The position numbers and the translations under genes were made by a program. Shown in pieces: positions 18,282-27,540 of a stretch of 64,000 bases of DNA. Source of the stretch: Leptospira bouyouniensis (GTDB taxonomy: Bacteria; Spirochaetota; Leptospiria; Leptospirales; Leptospiraceae); the NCBI RefSeq assembly GCF_004769525.1, contig NZ_RQFT01000008.1, positions 186,001 through 250,000 of the forward strand, in the 5' to 3' direction. The notes beneath the pieces were generated by a model. It saw nothing but the letters and a program-made list of their open reading frames with translations, made no database searches and was not told where the DNA came from. Every line of letters starts with the position of its first letter. Position 1 is the first letter of the stretch.

Positions 18282-18899
18282 TCAGAATCGAATGGTTTTT
18301 ACTTCTGCACCAGTCAATTGAGGGAGTTTTGCTTTCACAGCATCTAATGTATCTTTCGCATCATCAAGGCGATAGAAGTATCCAGCAAACAATTTGCCAG
18401 TCGAAGTTCGAAAAATTCTTCCCCTTAAGTTGGGTTGTGACTCGATCAATTGTTTTCCAACAGAAATAGCTTCTTCAGGACTAAAATCACCAATTTGGAC
18501 CATATAATTGATTTGATCATTCTTCGGAGGGAATTTTAAGGTCGCAGGGAACGGAGAATTTGAATTCGGATCGGCAGTTGTTCTCTCTGTTTCTTTGGTT
18601 TGGTATGAATCCTCATCACTTTCAGAGAGTTTTGGAAGTGGTTGTGATTTTATTCCCACATTCGAAAACGATGTTTCTGATTTTTCTTTGAATTTGCTTT
18701 CTTTTTGGCCCAATTGGATGCCAACCACCATTCCAGAAGTAAAGAGCAAAATGCCTCCAATGAGGAGGATGAAGGCGGATTTCGGTTTTGTTCCCATCCC
18801 GAGAGAAGAATTGGATTGGGGAAAGGAAACATACGACTGCATGTCCCCTTCTAAGGGTCGGCCTGACCTAAGCTTTCTGGAATAATCTATATTTTGCAT
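18282..18899 (-). CDS. SPOR-domain membrane protein
   Basis: A cytoplasmic N-terminus (about 40 residues) precedes one transmembrane helix (about 41-63). A Ser/Thr/Glu-rich periplasmic linker and a C-terminal SPOR domain follow (about 128-205; YMVQIGDFSPEEAISVGKQL, GRIFRTSTGKLFAGYFYRLDDAKDTLDAVK). SPOR domains bind glycan strands without stem peptides at division sites. It is upstream of carD on the same strand with an 83-bp gap. Confidence 0.85.
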   Translation of the reverse strand: MQNIDYSRKLRSGRPLEGDMQSYVSFPQSNSSLGMGTKPKSAFILLIGGILLFTSGMVVGIQLGQKESKFKEKSETSFSNVGIKSQPLPKLSESDEDSYQTKETERTTADPNSNSPFPATLKFPPKNDQINYMVQIGDFSPEEAISVGKQLIESQPNLRGRIFRTSTGKLFAGYFYRLDDAKDTLDAVKAKLPQLTGAEVKTIRF

Positions 18900-19108
18900 G
18901 GGCGTTCCGATTTCTCTATTACTACCATTGTCGGAAACAAAACTGAAAAAATAGAATGGTTTTTTTGGCTTTTATACTGAGAGGAAATCACTTGAAAATA
19001 ATGCACCATTAAGTTCCTATCTGTATCCAATTTTACTCAATTCTGCAAAATTCATGAGTCTCAAAAATCGCTTTTCAAATTCCATAGATGATTGTCCTAT
19101 CGATCAAA
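18900..19108. other. Divergent intergenic region
   Basis: This 209-bp AT-rich stretch lies between the SPOR gene (reverse) and the lipoprotein gene (forward). It should hold both promoters. I see no strong consensus pair and no long hairpin. Confidence 0.4.
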
Positions 19109-19963
19109 ATGAAACAGTTATTCGTATCAACCGCTAAACTAGCATTATTCACCACAACCTTACTCACAATAGGTTGTGCCACAATGTTCAAACCTACAAC
19201 ACATAGACCAATTCAAGTGTATGCAGATCAGTTGGAATCAAGTATATACTTAGATGACGAAAAAGTAAGTGAATCCTTTCACCTGATAGAATATCCAGAA
19301 AAGTCTGATAAAAAATTCAATTACAGAGTGGAAAAAAATGGATTTGAACCTAAATCATTTGTCGTTGAAAAGAAATTTAACAAATTCGCATATTTAAATC
19401 TTTTAACTTTTCTATTTTCTCCAATTTTGTTTTTAATCGATCATTCAAATGATGCACTTTTTGTTTATAAATGGCCTGAAGAAAACATCAAACTTGAAGT
19501 AAATGAAAAATACAAAGAAAAAACTGATACTTCTACATACAAACAGTTTGAATCTGAACGTGCAAAACTAAAAAACACAAAAGGATTGATTGTATTCAAT
19601 GCACATGTCACAGGAGTCCTCGTAAAGGATAGTGATGGAAATCAATACGATATCAAATCAGCTCCTTTTTTGTTTATGCCTGGGAATTTTGAAGTACAAT
19701 CGAAGTTTTATACTACTTTCAAAAAAGGAAGTTACCAACATACTTACACTGCAAAAACCCCAATCACAAGTAAACTAACTTTGCAACCTGCAACGTCAAT
19801 TGCTGTTTGTACAGATTATGACAATGCCAAAAATACAACGACACATACTTTGATACCATCAGGAAAACCAAACCCATATTTGGCTTCGGATACAATCTTA
19901 AGATCATTTGATATTACAAGGTATTGCCCAAAATCAATTTTCTTAGAAAAGGTAAATCCATAA
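19109..19963 (+). CDS. Hypothetical lipoprotein
   Basis: From the ATG at 19109 the signal peptide ends in LLTIGC with the lipidation cysteine at residue 23. The mature protein (284 residues in all) has a PEGA-like start (VYADQLESSIYLDDEKVSESFH and YRVEKNGFEP), a hydrophobic stretch (about 95-117: LNLLTFLFSPILFLID), then beta-rich sequence. The role is unknown. An in-frame ATG seven codons earlier is possible, but the signal peptide fits the later start better. Confidence 0.65.
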   Translation: MKQLFVSTAKLALFTTTLLTIGCATMFKPTTHRPIQVYADQLESSIYLDDEKVSESFHLIEYPEKSDKKFNYRVEKNGFEPKSFVVEKKFNKFAYLNLLTFLFSPILFLIDHSNDALFVYKWPEENIKLEVNEKYKEKTDTSTYKQFESERAKLKNTKGLIVFNAHVTGVLVKDSDGNQYDIKSAPFLFMPGNFEVQSKFYTTFKKGSYQHTYTAKTPITSKLTLQPATSIAVCTDYDNAKNTTTHTLIPSGKPNPYLASDTILRSFDITRYCPKSIFLEKVNP

Positions 19964-20050
19964 TCTAGAACTATGAAATGATTTCAGAGTGCCAAGTGTA
20001 TGCATCCACTCCGATTCATTTCAATTTTATATTCATTGAAAGATAAATGA

Positions 20051-20082
20051 TTCATAAGAAACTGGAGTTAGTTTCTTATGAA
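20051..20082 (+). promoter_or_regulatory. Perfect 13-bp hairpin enclosing the ribosome site and start codon
   Basis: Arms 20051-20063 and 20070-20082 are perfect reverse complements (TTCATAAGAAACT and AGTTTCTTATGAA). The six-base loop is GGAGTT, whose GGAG is the likely ribosome site. The methyltransferase ATG (20078-20080) is inside the 3' arm. In mRNA this would hide the start codon. As DNA it is also a near-palindromic operator-like site. Confidence 0.7.
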
Positions 20083-20704
20083 TTGCCCCCTTTGTAATTC
20101 TCCTTCTTCTCCCTTTTATCAAAACAAATTCAGATCATATAATCGATGCACACTTTGTTTATCAATTTTCATGGAAAGAACATTTTTACCGACACGAGAA
20201 GAAGAGAAAAAAAGGTATCTTGAACATAATAATGATATCCTAGATGTTAATTACCAAAATTTCGTGAAACCAATTGTTGAAAAAATCCTGATCCAACAAA
20301 ATCCTAAGGATCTCGGTTTAGATTATGGAGCAGGACCTGGCCCTGTTGTTGAATATTTACTCAAACAGAAAGGATACCAAATCAATTTATTTGATCCATT
20401 CTTTCATCCAATTGAAGAAAATTTAACAAAACAATATGATTATATCATTTTAACAGAGGTGGTAGAACACTTTCATCACCCGAAGTTAGAATTTCAGAAA
20501 CTTCATTCTTTACTGAATGAAAATGGAAGGTTGTATATCTTAACCCACCCTTACGATGATTCCATATCCTTCGATCGATGGTATTACAAAAACGACCAAA
20601 CTCATACCTTCTTTTATACAAAAGAAGCTTTTTATTTGATCAAAGAATTTTATAATTTCCAAACGATGGAATTTAACAATCGAATCATCATCTTTCAAAA
20701 ATAA
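20078..20704 (+). CDS. Class I SAM-dependent methyltransferase
   Basis: The N-terminus has a zinc-ribbon-like pair (C3-x2-C6 and C24-x2-C27). This is followed by a Methyltransf_23-type Rossmann domain with motif I LDYGAGPGP (residues 81-89) and the post-motif TEVVEHFHHP. The substrate is unknown; zinc-ribbon versions often act in surface glycan or secondary pathways. It stands alone on the forward strand, and its start codon is embedded in a perfect hairpin, which points to translational control. It converges on the SpoIIE gene with a 6-bp gap. Confidence 0.82.
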   Translation: MNCPLCNSPSSPFYQNKFRSYNRCTLCLSIFMERTFLPTREEEKKRYLEHNNDILDVNYQNFVKPIVEKILIQQNPKDLGLDYGAGPGPVVEYLLKQKGYQINLFDPFFHPIEENLTKQYDYIILTEVVEHFHHPKLEFQKLHSLLNENGRLYILTHPYDDSISFDRWYYKNDQTHTFFYTKEAFYLIKEFYNFQTMEFNNRIIIFQK

Positions 20705-20710
20705 TTTTTG

Positions 20711-22663
20711 TTACAATAAACTGATCAATTCCTGAAGTTTTTTATTTTCAGGGGTCATTTGTTTTAAAATTTGAACTAAATAATTGGTTCTATCTTTATC
20801 CCCAATTAAACGACAAACATCCGCTAAATGGATTAAATTCCGAATATTGTTTGGTTGGCGAAGCCTCACCCTTTCACTTAATTCTTGTGATTCTAGAAGG
20901 AACGATTGTGATTTATACATAGAATACAATCGTTTGTATAAAACTGAGGTATGGAACATCCAACTAGTATCGGATGGATAATTTTCTAGTGCTAAACTAG
21001 CATATTCCATTGCCTTTAACAATACCCCCTCTTTTTCATATAACTTTGTGATATATTTTAATTCTTTAATGGAGATATCTAAGGCAGAATTATAGGACAA
21101 AAGTACATCCAATGCTTTGCTGTGTTCTTTTTCCTTTATCAGTTTTTTCGCATCTTGCCAATATATACCAGGTTTTGAATACAATCCAAGATTATATTCA
21201 AGTGAAATGATGCTAAAATCATCCGAAAATTTACCTTTTGATTGTAAGGCAGGAACTAATGTTTCGATATCCCCTTTAGATTCTTCAATACAATCCAAAA
21301 TCAAATTATGATTTTCATTGATTTCGCGAAATCGACCCGATTCAGAAATTACCAAATCATCTTTTCCATCGGAACCACAAAATATTTTATCACCTTTCTG
21401 CATCTGAAAAACGGAAATAAAACGATTCGTTGGGACTTCCATCACTCCTAACTTGTAATAATGAATTTCATCTTCAATAAAACTAGCTTTACCATCACGA
21501 TATAAGATAATCGATGGATGTTCTAAATTGATGAAGTATAAAGTTCCTGTGGATTCCTCAAGGAGACCAAGAACAGCAGAAACGAGCATGGCTCCATCAA
21601 AGGTTTCAAATATTTTTTGCAGATCCAAATAACAATCGTGCAACCACCTTTCTGGAGACCGATTGGAAGAAGTTGGGTCCATTTTCGAACGAATGACAAT
21701 CGAATTATAAACAGCACCGAGTACAATAGCACCACCGGCACCTTGTATTGATTTTCCCATGGCATCGCCATTGATAAAAGCCTTATAACGTTTGCCTTGC
21801 AAAATCAAATTATAAACAGATAGGTAATCTCCGCCTAATTGGTATTCCTTATTGCGGAAATTGAATTTTTTATATTGGCTGAGTAAGGTTTTGATCGTTA
21901 CAGCTGTCCCATCTGTTTCTTTTCCAATTAATGGGTCAAACAGTAGTGTTGTTAGAAAATAGTCCCCATCTTGTTGTGATTTTAGAGTCTGTAGATCTTG
22001 TACTGCTTTTGTGACTTCTTCATTTTTTTTTGTGATTCGCAGATGGTTTAAAAATGAATGGAAACGATACCTCTCTATGATAAGTCCACTAAAAACACCT
22101 AACACATAACTTAATACCAGGTTCTGCATGGAATATTCAGAAGCAGGTGAATTTAGATTTGGTTTATAAATGAAGACTGCTGTTAAAAATAAAAAGATGG
22201 AAATTGGATAATAAAAAAATAAGGTTTTTCTAGGAAGGGGTAAAAATGAAAGAATGATCACCACCATCTGAAGACCTGAAACATAAGGAGCATCATCAGC
22301 AATCCTACCTGTAAAATAGGATGTTGTGAACAATACATAACCGTATACAACGTAACCCCAAGTTAGTCCTTCTATACGAGATTCGATTTTTTTGGAGTGA
22401 TTGATTAAAATAAAAATGGTATAAAAAACACAGAGTGATGTAAAACCAATCCGAAATAAAAACATATCGGGAAATTCTGGATGGAGTTTTGCATCAGTAT
22501 CAAAAGCAAAGCCAAGTAAAGCGATACTTCCAATCAAACTGCCCGGAAATTGGATGATGCGAGCTTGGCGGTCTAACTCTTTACAATATTCTAAATTATA
22601 AATTTTCCTTTCGGGGATTAAATCTAGAAAATTAGAAACGATCGTTTGTAAATGCCTATACAC
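20711..22663 (-). CDS. Membrane SpoIIE-type PP2C serine phosphatase with C-terminal helical repeats
   Basis: Six or seven membrane helices (about residues 35-200) are followed by a short coiled linker and a SpoIIE/PP2C domain (about 255-480). Metal-binding motifs are NGDAMGKSIQGAGG and FSDDFSIISL. A TPR-like helical tail follows (about 490-650; ALDVLLSYNSALDISIKELKYITKLYEKEG). The family dephosphorylates STAS anti-anti-sigma proteins. No STAS gene is adjacent; the nearest ones in the window are at 9.8 and 34.9 kb. The membrane part likely senses an envelope signal. Confidence 0.87.
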   Translation of the reverse strand: MYRHLQTIVSNFLDLIPERKIYNLEYCKELDRQARIIQFPGSLIGSIALLGFAFDTDAKLHPEFPDMFLFRIGFTSLCVFYTIFILINHSKKIESRIEGLTWGYVVYGYVLFTTSYFTGRIADDAPYVSGLQMVVIILSFLPLPRKTLFFYYPISIFLFLTAVFIYKPNLNSPASEYSMQNLVLSYVLGVFSGLIIERYRFHSFLNHLRITKKNEEVTKAVQDLQTLKSQQDGDYFLTTLLFDPLIGKETDGTAVTIKTLLSQYKKFNFRNKEYQLGGDYLSVYNLILQGKRYKAFINGDAMGKSIQGAGGAIVLGAVYNSIVIRSKMDPTSSNRSPERWLHDCYLDLQKIFETFDGAMLVSAVLGLLEESTGTLYFINLEHPSIILYRDGKASFIEDEIHYYKLGVMEVPTNRFISVFQMQKGDKIFCGSDGKDDLVISESGRFREINENHNLILDCIEESKGDIETLVPALQSKGKFSDDFSIISLEYNLGLYSKPGIYWQDAKKLIKEKEHSKALDVLLSYNSALDISIKELKYITKLYEKEGVLLKAMEYASLALENYPSDTSWMFHTSVLYKRLYSMYKSQSFLLESQELSERVRLRQPNNIRNLIHLADVCRLIGDKDRTNYLVQILKQMTPENKKLQELISLL

Positions 22664-22682
22664 GATGTTTCATTAGACGAAA

Positions 22683-22704
22683 AAACCCGCACGAGGGCGG
22701 GTTT
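22683..22704 (-). terminator. Rho-independent terminator of the caa3 oxidase operon
   Basis: On the reverse strand AAACCCGC and GCGGGTTT form an 8-bp GC-rich stem with a 6-base loop, followed by TTT and then C. It lies 27 bp after the subunit IV stop. Confidence 0.85.
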
Positions 22705-22730
22705 CTCAAAGGTCTACATTCTATTTTTTT

Positions 22731-23327
22731 TTAGAAATGTGGTTTTGCCGGGAACTCAAGTGTAGGTGCGATTCGGGAGATGATATCGCCAAATGAGAAG
22801 GCAAATAATAATGCAAGGAAAGCAAATGCCGAAAGGAAAATGACTCGGTTTAACATATTGTCATACTTTAAGTGCATGAAGTAAGCTAATACGAAGAAAG
22901 CCTTACCCGTTGCCACGGCCATCGCTACAATCATGTTCCATTTTCCTAAGTCATATTGTGCAACCCAAACGGTCACAAATGTTCCAAAGAAAAGTGCGAG
23001 CAATACATACACGTATGTTTTGATCGAAATCACGTGATGCTCGTGTTCCTCTTCCTCTTCACCGTCTTCCACCCACATAGAAGCAGAAGCGTGGTCCTCT
23101 TTGTGGTCTTCGTCCCCTAAAACAAATTTCAACAATTTGTTGTCTTTGTTTTCAGATGCGAAATTTGCAAAACGATTGGTTTGGAAAAATTGTCCAAACC
23201 AGTTTACAATAAAACCAAGGATGGTAGCAGTTGCAATTCCTGGCGCAAAAATTCCAAACCCAAGAACAGGTGTAAAAACTGCCACAAGTGCAATGAAGTA
23301 TAGTCCGTAATTGATTACGTATTCCAT
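22731..23327 (-). CDS. ctaF: Cytochrome c oxidase subunit IV-like, with N-terminal extension
   Basis: The C-terminal half (about 98-190) has three membrane helices of the prokaryotic COX4 family (ISIKTYVYVLLALFFGTFVTVWVA, then GKAFFVLAYFMHLKYD). The N-terminal half adds a hydrophobic segment or pair (about 5-45) and an acidic/His linker (VEDGEEEEEHEHH). Typical CtaF/CoxD proteins are about 100 residues, so the extra half is notable. It is last in the operon, 13 bp after subunit III, and ends at a strong terminator. Confidence 0.85.
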   Translation of the reverse strand: MEYVINYGLYFIALVAVFTPVLGFGIFAPGIATATILGFIVNWFGQFFQTNRFANFASENKDNKLLKFVLGDEDHKEDHASASMWVEDGEEEEEHEHHVISIKTYVYVLLALFFGTFVTVWVAQYDLGKWNMIVAMAVATGKAFFVLAYFMHLKYDNMLNRVIFLSAFAFLALLFAFSFGDIISRIAPTLEFPAKPHF

Positions 23328-23340
23328 TTTATATTCCCTT

Positions 23341-24114
23341 TTATCCTACCAAGTAAAGAAGTGGGAAAAGGTAAATCCATACCAAGTCCACAACGTGCCA
23401 AAATAAACCCACACCTTCTACAGGAGTGTAGTATTCAGGTCCCACTTTCCTTCTCAATGTTTTGATGAAAATCCAGAAGATGAGGAGTGCTCCGGCCACA
23501 ACGTGAATCCCGTGAAGTCCAGTCATCACAAAGTAAAATCCATAGAACATTTCCCATTTTGGTTGAGAGATCACAGCTTTTAAGCGAGTGACTTCTTCTG
23601 CACTCACATGGTTCTTCTCAAGTTCAACAGGGTTTTTTAAGAGAGCTGAAATTTTTGATTCACACTCTGCTCGTTTCCCACCGGCACCACAAGTAGGGTC
23701 AACTAACGAGAATTTGCCGGGAACAGTTCCTACATGGAACTTGTGGCTATATTCGAAGTATTTGATGACCATGAAGGCACCAGCACATGCGATCGTGAGA
23801 GCAAGCATGATGGCTGCGATTTTATGCAGACCACGTTGCACATAATTGATGGCAGCAGCCATTGTGAAGGAACTGACAAGGAGCACAACCGTGTTGACTG
23901 CACCCATTTTCCAATCCAATGTTTCAGAACCGTTTTTAAAAACAGTTGGATACAAAGAATGGTAGATGAGGTAACCTACGAAGAGGCCACCGAACATCAA
24001 AATTTCAGTGCAAAGGAATAACCAGATTCCTTGTTTGGAAGAGGCATATTGGTGTTCTGCACTCTTAAAATGGTGTTGGTGTTGAAATTCACTTGAAGAA
24101 CTAACGGAAGTCAT
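23341..24114 (-). CDS. ctaE: Cytochrome c oxidase subunit III
   Basis: The protein (257 residues) has the seven-helix COX3 fold: WLFLCTEILMFGGLFVGYLIYH near the N-terminus and FYFVMTGLHGIHVVAGALL plus FWHVVDLVWIYLFPLLYL at the end. A soluble loop of about 60 residues with two Cys (CGAGGKRAEC) sits between helices. Subunit III stabilises the catalytic subunit and holds lipid. Its start overlaps the end of ctaD by 14 bp. Confidence 0.95.
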   Translation of the reverse strand: MTSVSSSSEFQHQHHFKSAEHQYASSKQGIWLFLCTEILMFGGLFVGYLIYHSLYPTVFKNGSETLDWKMGAVNTVVLLVSSFTMAAAINYVQRGLHKIAAIMLALTIACAGAFMVIKYFEYSHKFHVGTVPGKFSLVDPTCGAGGKRAECESKISALLKNPVELEKNHVSAEEVTRLKAVISQPKWEMFYGFYFVMTGLHGIHVVAGALLIFWIFIKTLRRKVGPEYYTPVEGVGLFWHVVDLVWIYLFPLLYLVG

Positions 24115-25714
24115 ATGGCCCTGCAGTTACTGTTGGAGTATTGATAAAGTTTTCGTGTGGAGGAGGAGAAGACGTTTGCCATTCGAGTGTTTTTGCACCC
24201 CAAGGGTTGTCCGTTGCTTTTTCACCTTTAAAAATTCCATGAATGATTGTGATGAGTCCTACCAAAAATCCAAGACCAATCAGCCAAGAACCCACTGTTG
24301 AGATTTGGTTGAGGTTTGTGTATTCTGGGAGGTAATCAAAATAACGTCTTGGCATTCCCATCGCACCGAGTACAAATTGAGGGAAAAAAGTTACGTTAAA
24401 TCCAGTGAAGATGAGAACCCAAGAAATTCGTCCGCCAAGATCAGAAGTCATCCTTCCAAACATCTTTGGGAACCAGTAAAGGATTCCACCCATCAGTGCC
24501 ATAAGAGTTCCCCCTACCATCACGTAGTGAAAGTGGGCGACAACAAAGTATGTATCATGGAAATGAACGTCCATACCAGTGGATGCAAGGAAAACTCCTG
24601 TCAAACCACCAATGGTAAAGAGGAACATAAAACCAAGTGCAAAAAGCATAGGCGCTTCGAAGGTAACCGTTCCGCGGTACATTGTGGAGATCCAGTTGAA
24701 GAGTTTGATGGCAGTTGGTACCCCAACAAACATAGTGATAATGGAGAACACAATCCCAGCGATTGTAGACTGACCCGACACGAACATATGGTGTCCCCAA
24801 ACAAGAAAGGATACAGCCGCAATCGCTACCGATGAGTAAGCAATCGCACGATAACCAAAAATTGTTTTTTTGGAAAACGCTGTGATGAGTTCAGAAATCA
24901 CACCCATTGCAGGGAGGATCATGATGTATACAGCAGGGTGTGAATAGAACCAGAAGAAGTGTTGGAAAAGAACTGGGTCTCCACCGAGGTCTGGATCAAA
25001 AATTCCTACACCTAGAGTTTTTTCAGCTCCAATGAGAAGGAGAGTGATCGCAAGGATTGGCGTGGCAAGGATTTGGATGATGGAAGTGGAATAAAGAGCC
25101 CAAATCATCAGTGGGATCCTGTCCATTGTCATTCCCGGTGCTCGGAGTTTATGGGTAGTTACGATGAAGTTAAGTCCCGTTAAGATGGAAGAAAAACCCA
25201 TCGTGAAGGCACCCAAAACGAGTAAAATCACCCCATTGGATGTTTTTGCAGTCGAGTAAGGAGTATAAAAAGTCCATCCTGTATCCACTTGGTTGAAGAT
25301 CATGGAAGAAGCAGCAATCGCAGCTCCCGCAATGAAAATGTAGTAGGACGCAAGGTTGAGCCTTGGGAACGCAACATCTTTGGCTCCCAATTGGATCGGT
25401 AGGACAAAGTTGCCAAGGAAAGCTGGAATTCCGGGAATGATCACCATAAATACCATAATGGCACCATGGAAGGTCATAAACTTGTTGTAAGTGTCTGGAT
25501 CAAGGAGTGGTTCTGCGCCAAATTTTGCTAAGTGCAGACGGATTCCCAATGCAAAGAAACCACCAATTAAGAAAAGGGTAGCAACCGTTGCAAAGTACAT
25601 AAGTCCAATACGTTTGTGGTCTAGAGTGGTCATCCAAGACCAGATTCCAGATCCGTGGTTCAGGTAATTATGGTCTGCGTGACCATGTTCGGTTTTTGTA
25701 TGTGCTGAACTCAT
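24101..25714 (-). CDS. ctaD: Cytochrome c oxidase subunit I (caa3, A2 type)
   Basis: This catalytic subunit reduces oxygen at the heme a3-CuB site and pumps protons. Twelve helices are present in 537 residues. Heme and CuB ligands appear in MTFHGAIMVF, FYSHPAVYIMILP, WGHHMF and HDTYFVVAHFHYVM. The usual HPEVY glutamate is replaced: YSHPAVY is the YSHPxV signature of A2-type heme-copper oxidases, as in Thermus and Rhodothermus caa3. It lies between coxB and ctaE and overlaps the latter. Confidence 0.96.
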   Translation of the reverse strand: MSSAHTKTEHGHADHNYLNHGSGIWSWMTTLDHKRIGLMYFATVATLFLIGGFFALGIRLHLAKFGAEPLLDPDTYNKFMTFHGAIMVFMVIIPGIPAFLGNFVLPIQLGAKDVAFPRLNLASYYIFIAGAAIAASSMIFNQVDTGWTFYTPYSTAKTSNGVILLVLGAFTMGFSSILTGLNFIVTTHKLRAPGMTMDRIPLMIWALYSTSIIQILATPILAITLLLIGAEKTLGVGIFDPDLGGDPVLFQHFFWFYSHPAVYIMILPAMGVISELITAFSKKTIFGYRAIAYSSVAIAAVSFLVWGHHMFVSGQSTIAGIVFSIITMFVGVPTAIKLFNWISTMYRGTVTFEAPMLFALGFMFLFTIGGLTGVFLASTGMDVHFHDTYFVVAHFHYVMVGGTLMALMGGILYWFPKMFGRMTSDLGGRISWVLIFTGFNVTFFPQFVLGAMGMPRRYFDYLPEYTNLNQISTVGSWLIGLGFLVGLITIIHGIFKGEKATDNPWGAKTLEWQTSSPPPHENFINTPTVTAGPYDFR

Positions 25715-25723
25715 CTCTCTTCC

Positions 25724-26686
25724 TTATTTAATGGATTTGATATATTCAATTAAGTTGGCAACGTCTTCATCAGACAATTGGCCTTGGAATAACGGCATCG
25801 CAGCAGGGTAAGTTTCTACGATTTTTGCAGAAGAAACAAGGATGGATTCGCGAAGATAGTTTTCATCCGCTTTTGTTTTCGTTCCATCAGTGAACTTACG
25901 TTCAGATCCAAAAAGACCTTTCATCGTAGGTCCGACTACTCTTGATCCATCAATAGAATGGCAAGAAGCACAAGCTTTTTGAGCAAATAAAGTTTTTCCT
26001 AAATCAGCAGGAGTGTCTGCGCCTTTTTTCTCAGCATGGTACCAAGCAGCATACTCTTCAGAAGGGATCGCTTTGATCTTGATCATCATGCCTGAGTGTT
26101 TGGTCCCACAGTATTCCGTACAAAATACGATGTATTCGCCTGGTTGTTTTGGTTCAAACCAAAGTTGAGTGAGTTTGCCTGGAACCGCATCTTGTTTGGT
26201 TCTAAACGCTGGAACATAAAAACTATGGATGACGTCTTTGGATGTGAGGATGAGTTTTGTCGCTTTACCTGCTGGAATGATCATTGGGTCATTTGCAGAA
26301 CTATAAAACTCTTTTCCGTTTGCATAACGGTATGTCCATGCCCACTGCTCTGCAGTGACATGAATTTCTGCCGCCACATCTTCTGGTGGAGTTCTGAGTT
26401 TTTCAAAAATGACCATACCCCAATAAAAAATTCCCATCATGATGACGAGAGGGATAAAGGACCAAAGAAACTCTGCAAAATTATTGTGAGTAATGTATGC
26501 GGATTTCTGGTCTAAACTTGTACGTTTGAACTTGATGAGGAACCATGTCATTCCACCAATCAAGATGACAAACGAAACAAGGCTTGCTATGATCAGAAAT
26601 GCATAGAGAAGATCGACTTCTTTTGCGATTTCAGTGGCCTGAATAGGCATGAACGAGGTCGCTGGAATGAGACTGCTCCAAGACAT
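25724..26686 (-). CDS. ctaC: Cytochrome c oxidase subunit II fused to cytochrome c
   Basis: Two N-terminal membrane helices (about 25-50 and 68-92) lead to a periplasmic cupredoxin domain. The CuA ligands are in CTEYCGTKHSGM (about 189-200). A C-terminal cytochrome c domain has CASCH (about 238-242), with the heme Met probably in PAAMPLF. This fusion defines caa3 oxidases, which take electrons through their own cytochrome c. No typical lipoprotein signal is seen. It starts directly at the end of the Sco gene. Confidence 0.95.
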   Translation of the reverse strand: MSWSSLIPATSFMPIQATEIAKEVDLLYAFLIIASLVSFVILIGGMTWFLIKFKRTSLDQKSAYITHNNFAEFLWSFIPLVIMMGIFYWGMVIFEKLRTPPEDVAAEIHVTAEQWAWTYRYANGKEFYSSANDPMIIPAGKATKLILTSKDVIHSFYVPAFRTKQDAVPGKLTQLWFEPKQPGEYIVFCTEYCGTKHSGMMIKIKAIPSEEYAAWYHAEKKGADTPADLGKTLFAQKACASCHSIDGSRVVGPTMKGLFGSERKFTDGTKTKADENYLRESILVSSAKIVETYPAAMPLFQGQLSDEDVANLIEYIKSIK

Positions 26687-27523
26687 CTATGTGACTCCTT
26701 GACGGTTGTTATTTGTTATTTTTCGCCAGTTTATGTATAAAAACGCACCGAGAAGGAGTAAGGTGACCGCCCCCCCGAATTGCATCATCCTGTATGCGTA
26801 TATCGTATATTTATTTTTTCTTGGATCAAATTGAAAGCAAAATAAAGCAAACTTGTCCACAAAACTCCCAATCTTACCAGAAGATGCCTCAAGAAAGGCA
26901 AATTTTAAATCTCTAGGTTCGAGTTGGATGCCTTGGAAGATCCGAGACACTCTCCCATCAGGAGTCAAAACATACACACCACTTGCATGGATGTATTGTT
27001 TCGCTTCCTTATCCCAGGCGTAACGAAAATCCAATTGTTTAGTCAATGCATCAATGGATTCTTGTGTGCCTGTGAGTAAATGGAGACCCAACTCTCCTCC
27101 CACTCTTCCATAATCCTTCAAGTATGCACCTTTCTTTGGAAACGAGATCGATTCGTTTTCTTTAGGGTCAATCGATACTGCAATATATTGGTATTCTTTC
27201 CCTAAAGACCAATCGAGGTCTTTCAAACTTTTAAAAACACCATTGAGGTGAAAGTTACAAAGGGTTGGGCATTTGAAGTAAACAGGAGAAAGTAGGATGG
27301 GTTTCCCTTGGGAAAGGAAATCGGAAAAAAGAACTTCTTTTCCAGATTCATCTCGAAAGGGAATATCGAGTCGCAATGTTTTGCCCGTGACATCTGAAAA
27401 TCCAATGTTTTCCAATTCCTTGGGAAGTTTGTTTTCTCTTGTTAAGTTGGAGTGTGGGTCATACGCAGACACAGACTCAAAAACAAAGATCAAACAAAAA
27501 CAAATGAAAATGCGGATGTTCAC
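26687..27523 (-). CDS. SCO1/SenC-type copper chaperone with C-terminal membrane helix
   Basis: A signal peptide (about 1-20) is followed by a thioredoxin-like Sco domain with the copper motif CPTLC (about residue 90) and the partner histidine in YIHASGVYVLTPDG. Sco proteins deliver copper to CuA of subunit II. A C-terminal hydrophobic helix (about 246-264) anchors it, an arrangement opposite to the usual N-terminal anchor. It stands between the small membrane peptide and ctaC in the operon. Confidence 0.92.
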   Translation of the reverse strand: MNIRIFICFCLIFVFESVSAYDPHSNLTRENKLPKELENIGFSDVTGKTLRLDIPFRDESGKEVLFSDFLSQGKPILLSPVYFKCPTLCNFHLNGVFKSLKDLDWSLGKEYQYIAVSIDPKENESISFPKKGAYLKDYGRVGGELGLHLLTGTQESIDALTKQLDFRYAWDKEAKQYIHASGVYVLTPDGRVSRIFQGIQLEPRDLKFAFLEASSGKIGSFVDKFALFCFQFDPRKNKYTIYAYRMMQFGGAVTLLLLGAFLYINWRKITNNNRQGVT

Positions 27524-27540
27524 GTAATTTGGTTGTTACC

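Noticed and set aside
24305..24835. A 176-codon forward frame opposite ctaD
   Set aside because: The frame is the antisense shadow of a highly conserved oxidase subunit. Its product is Cys/His-rich noise with no recognisable domain.
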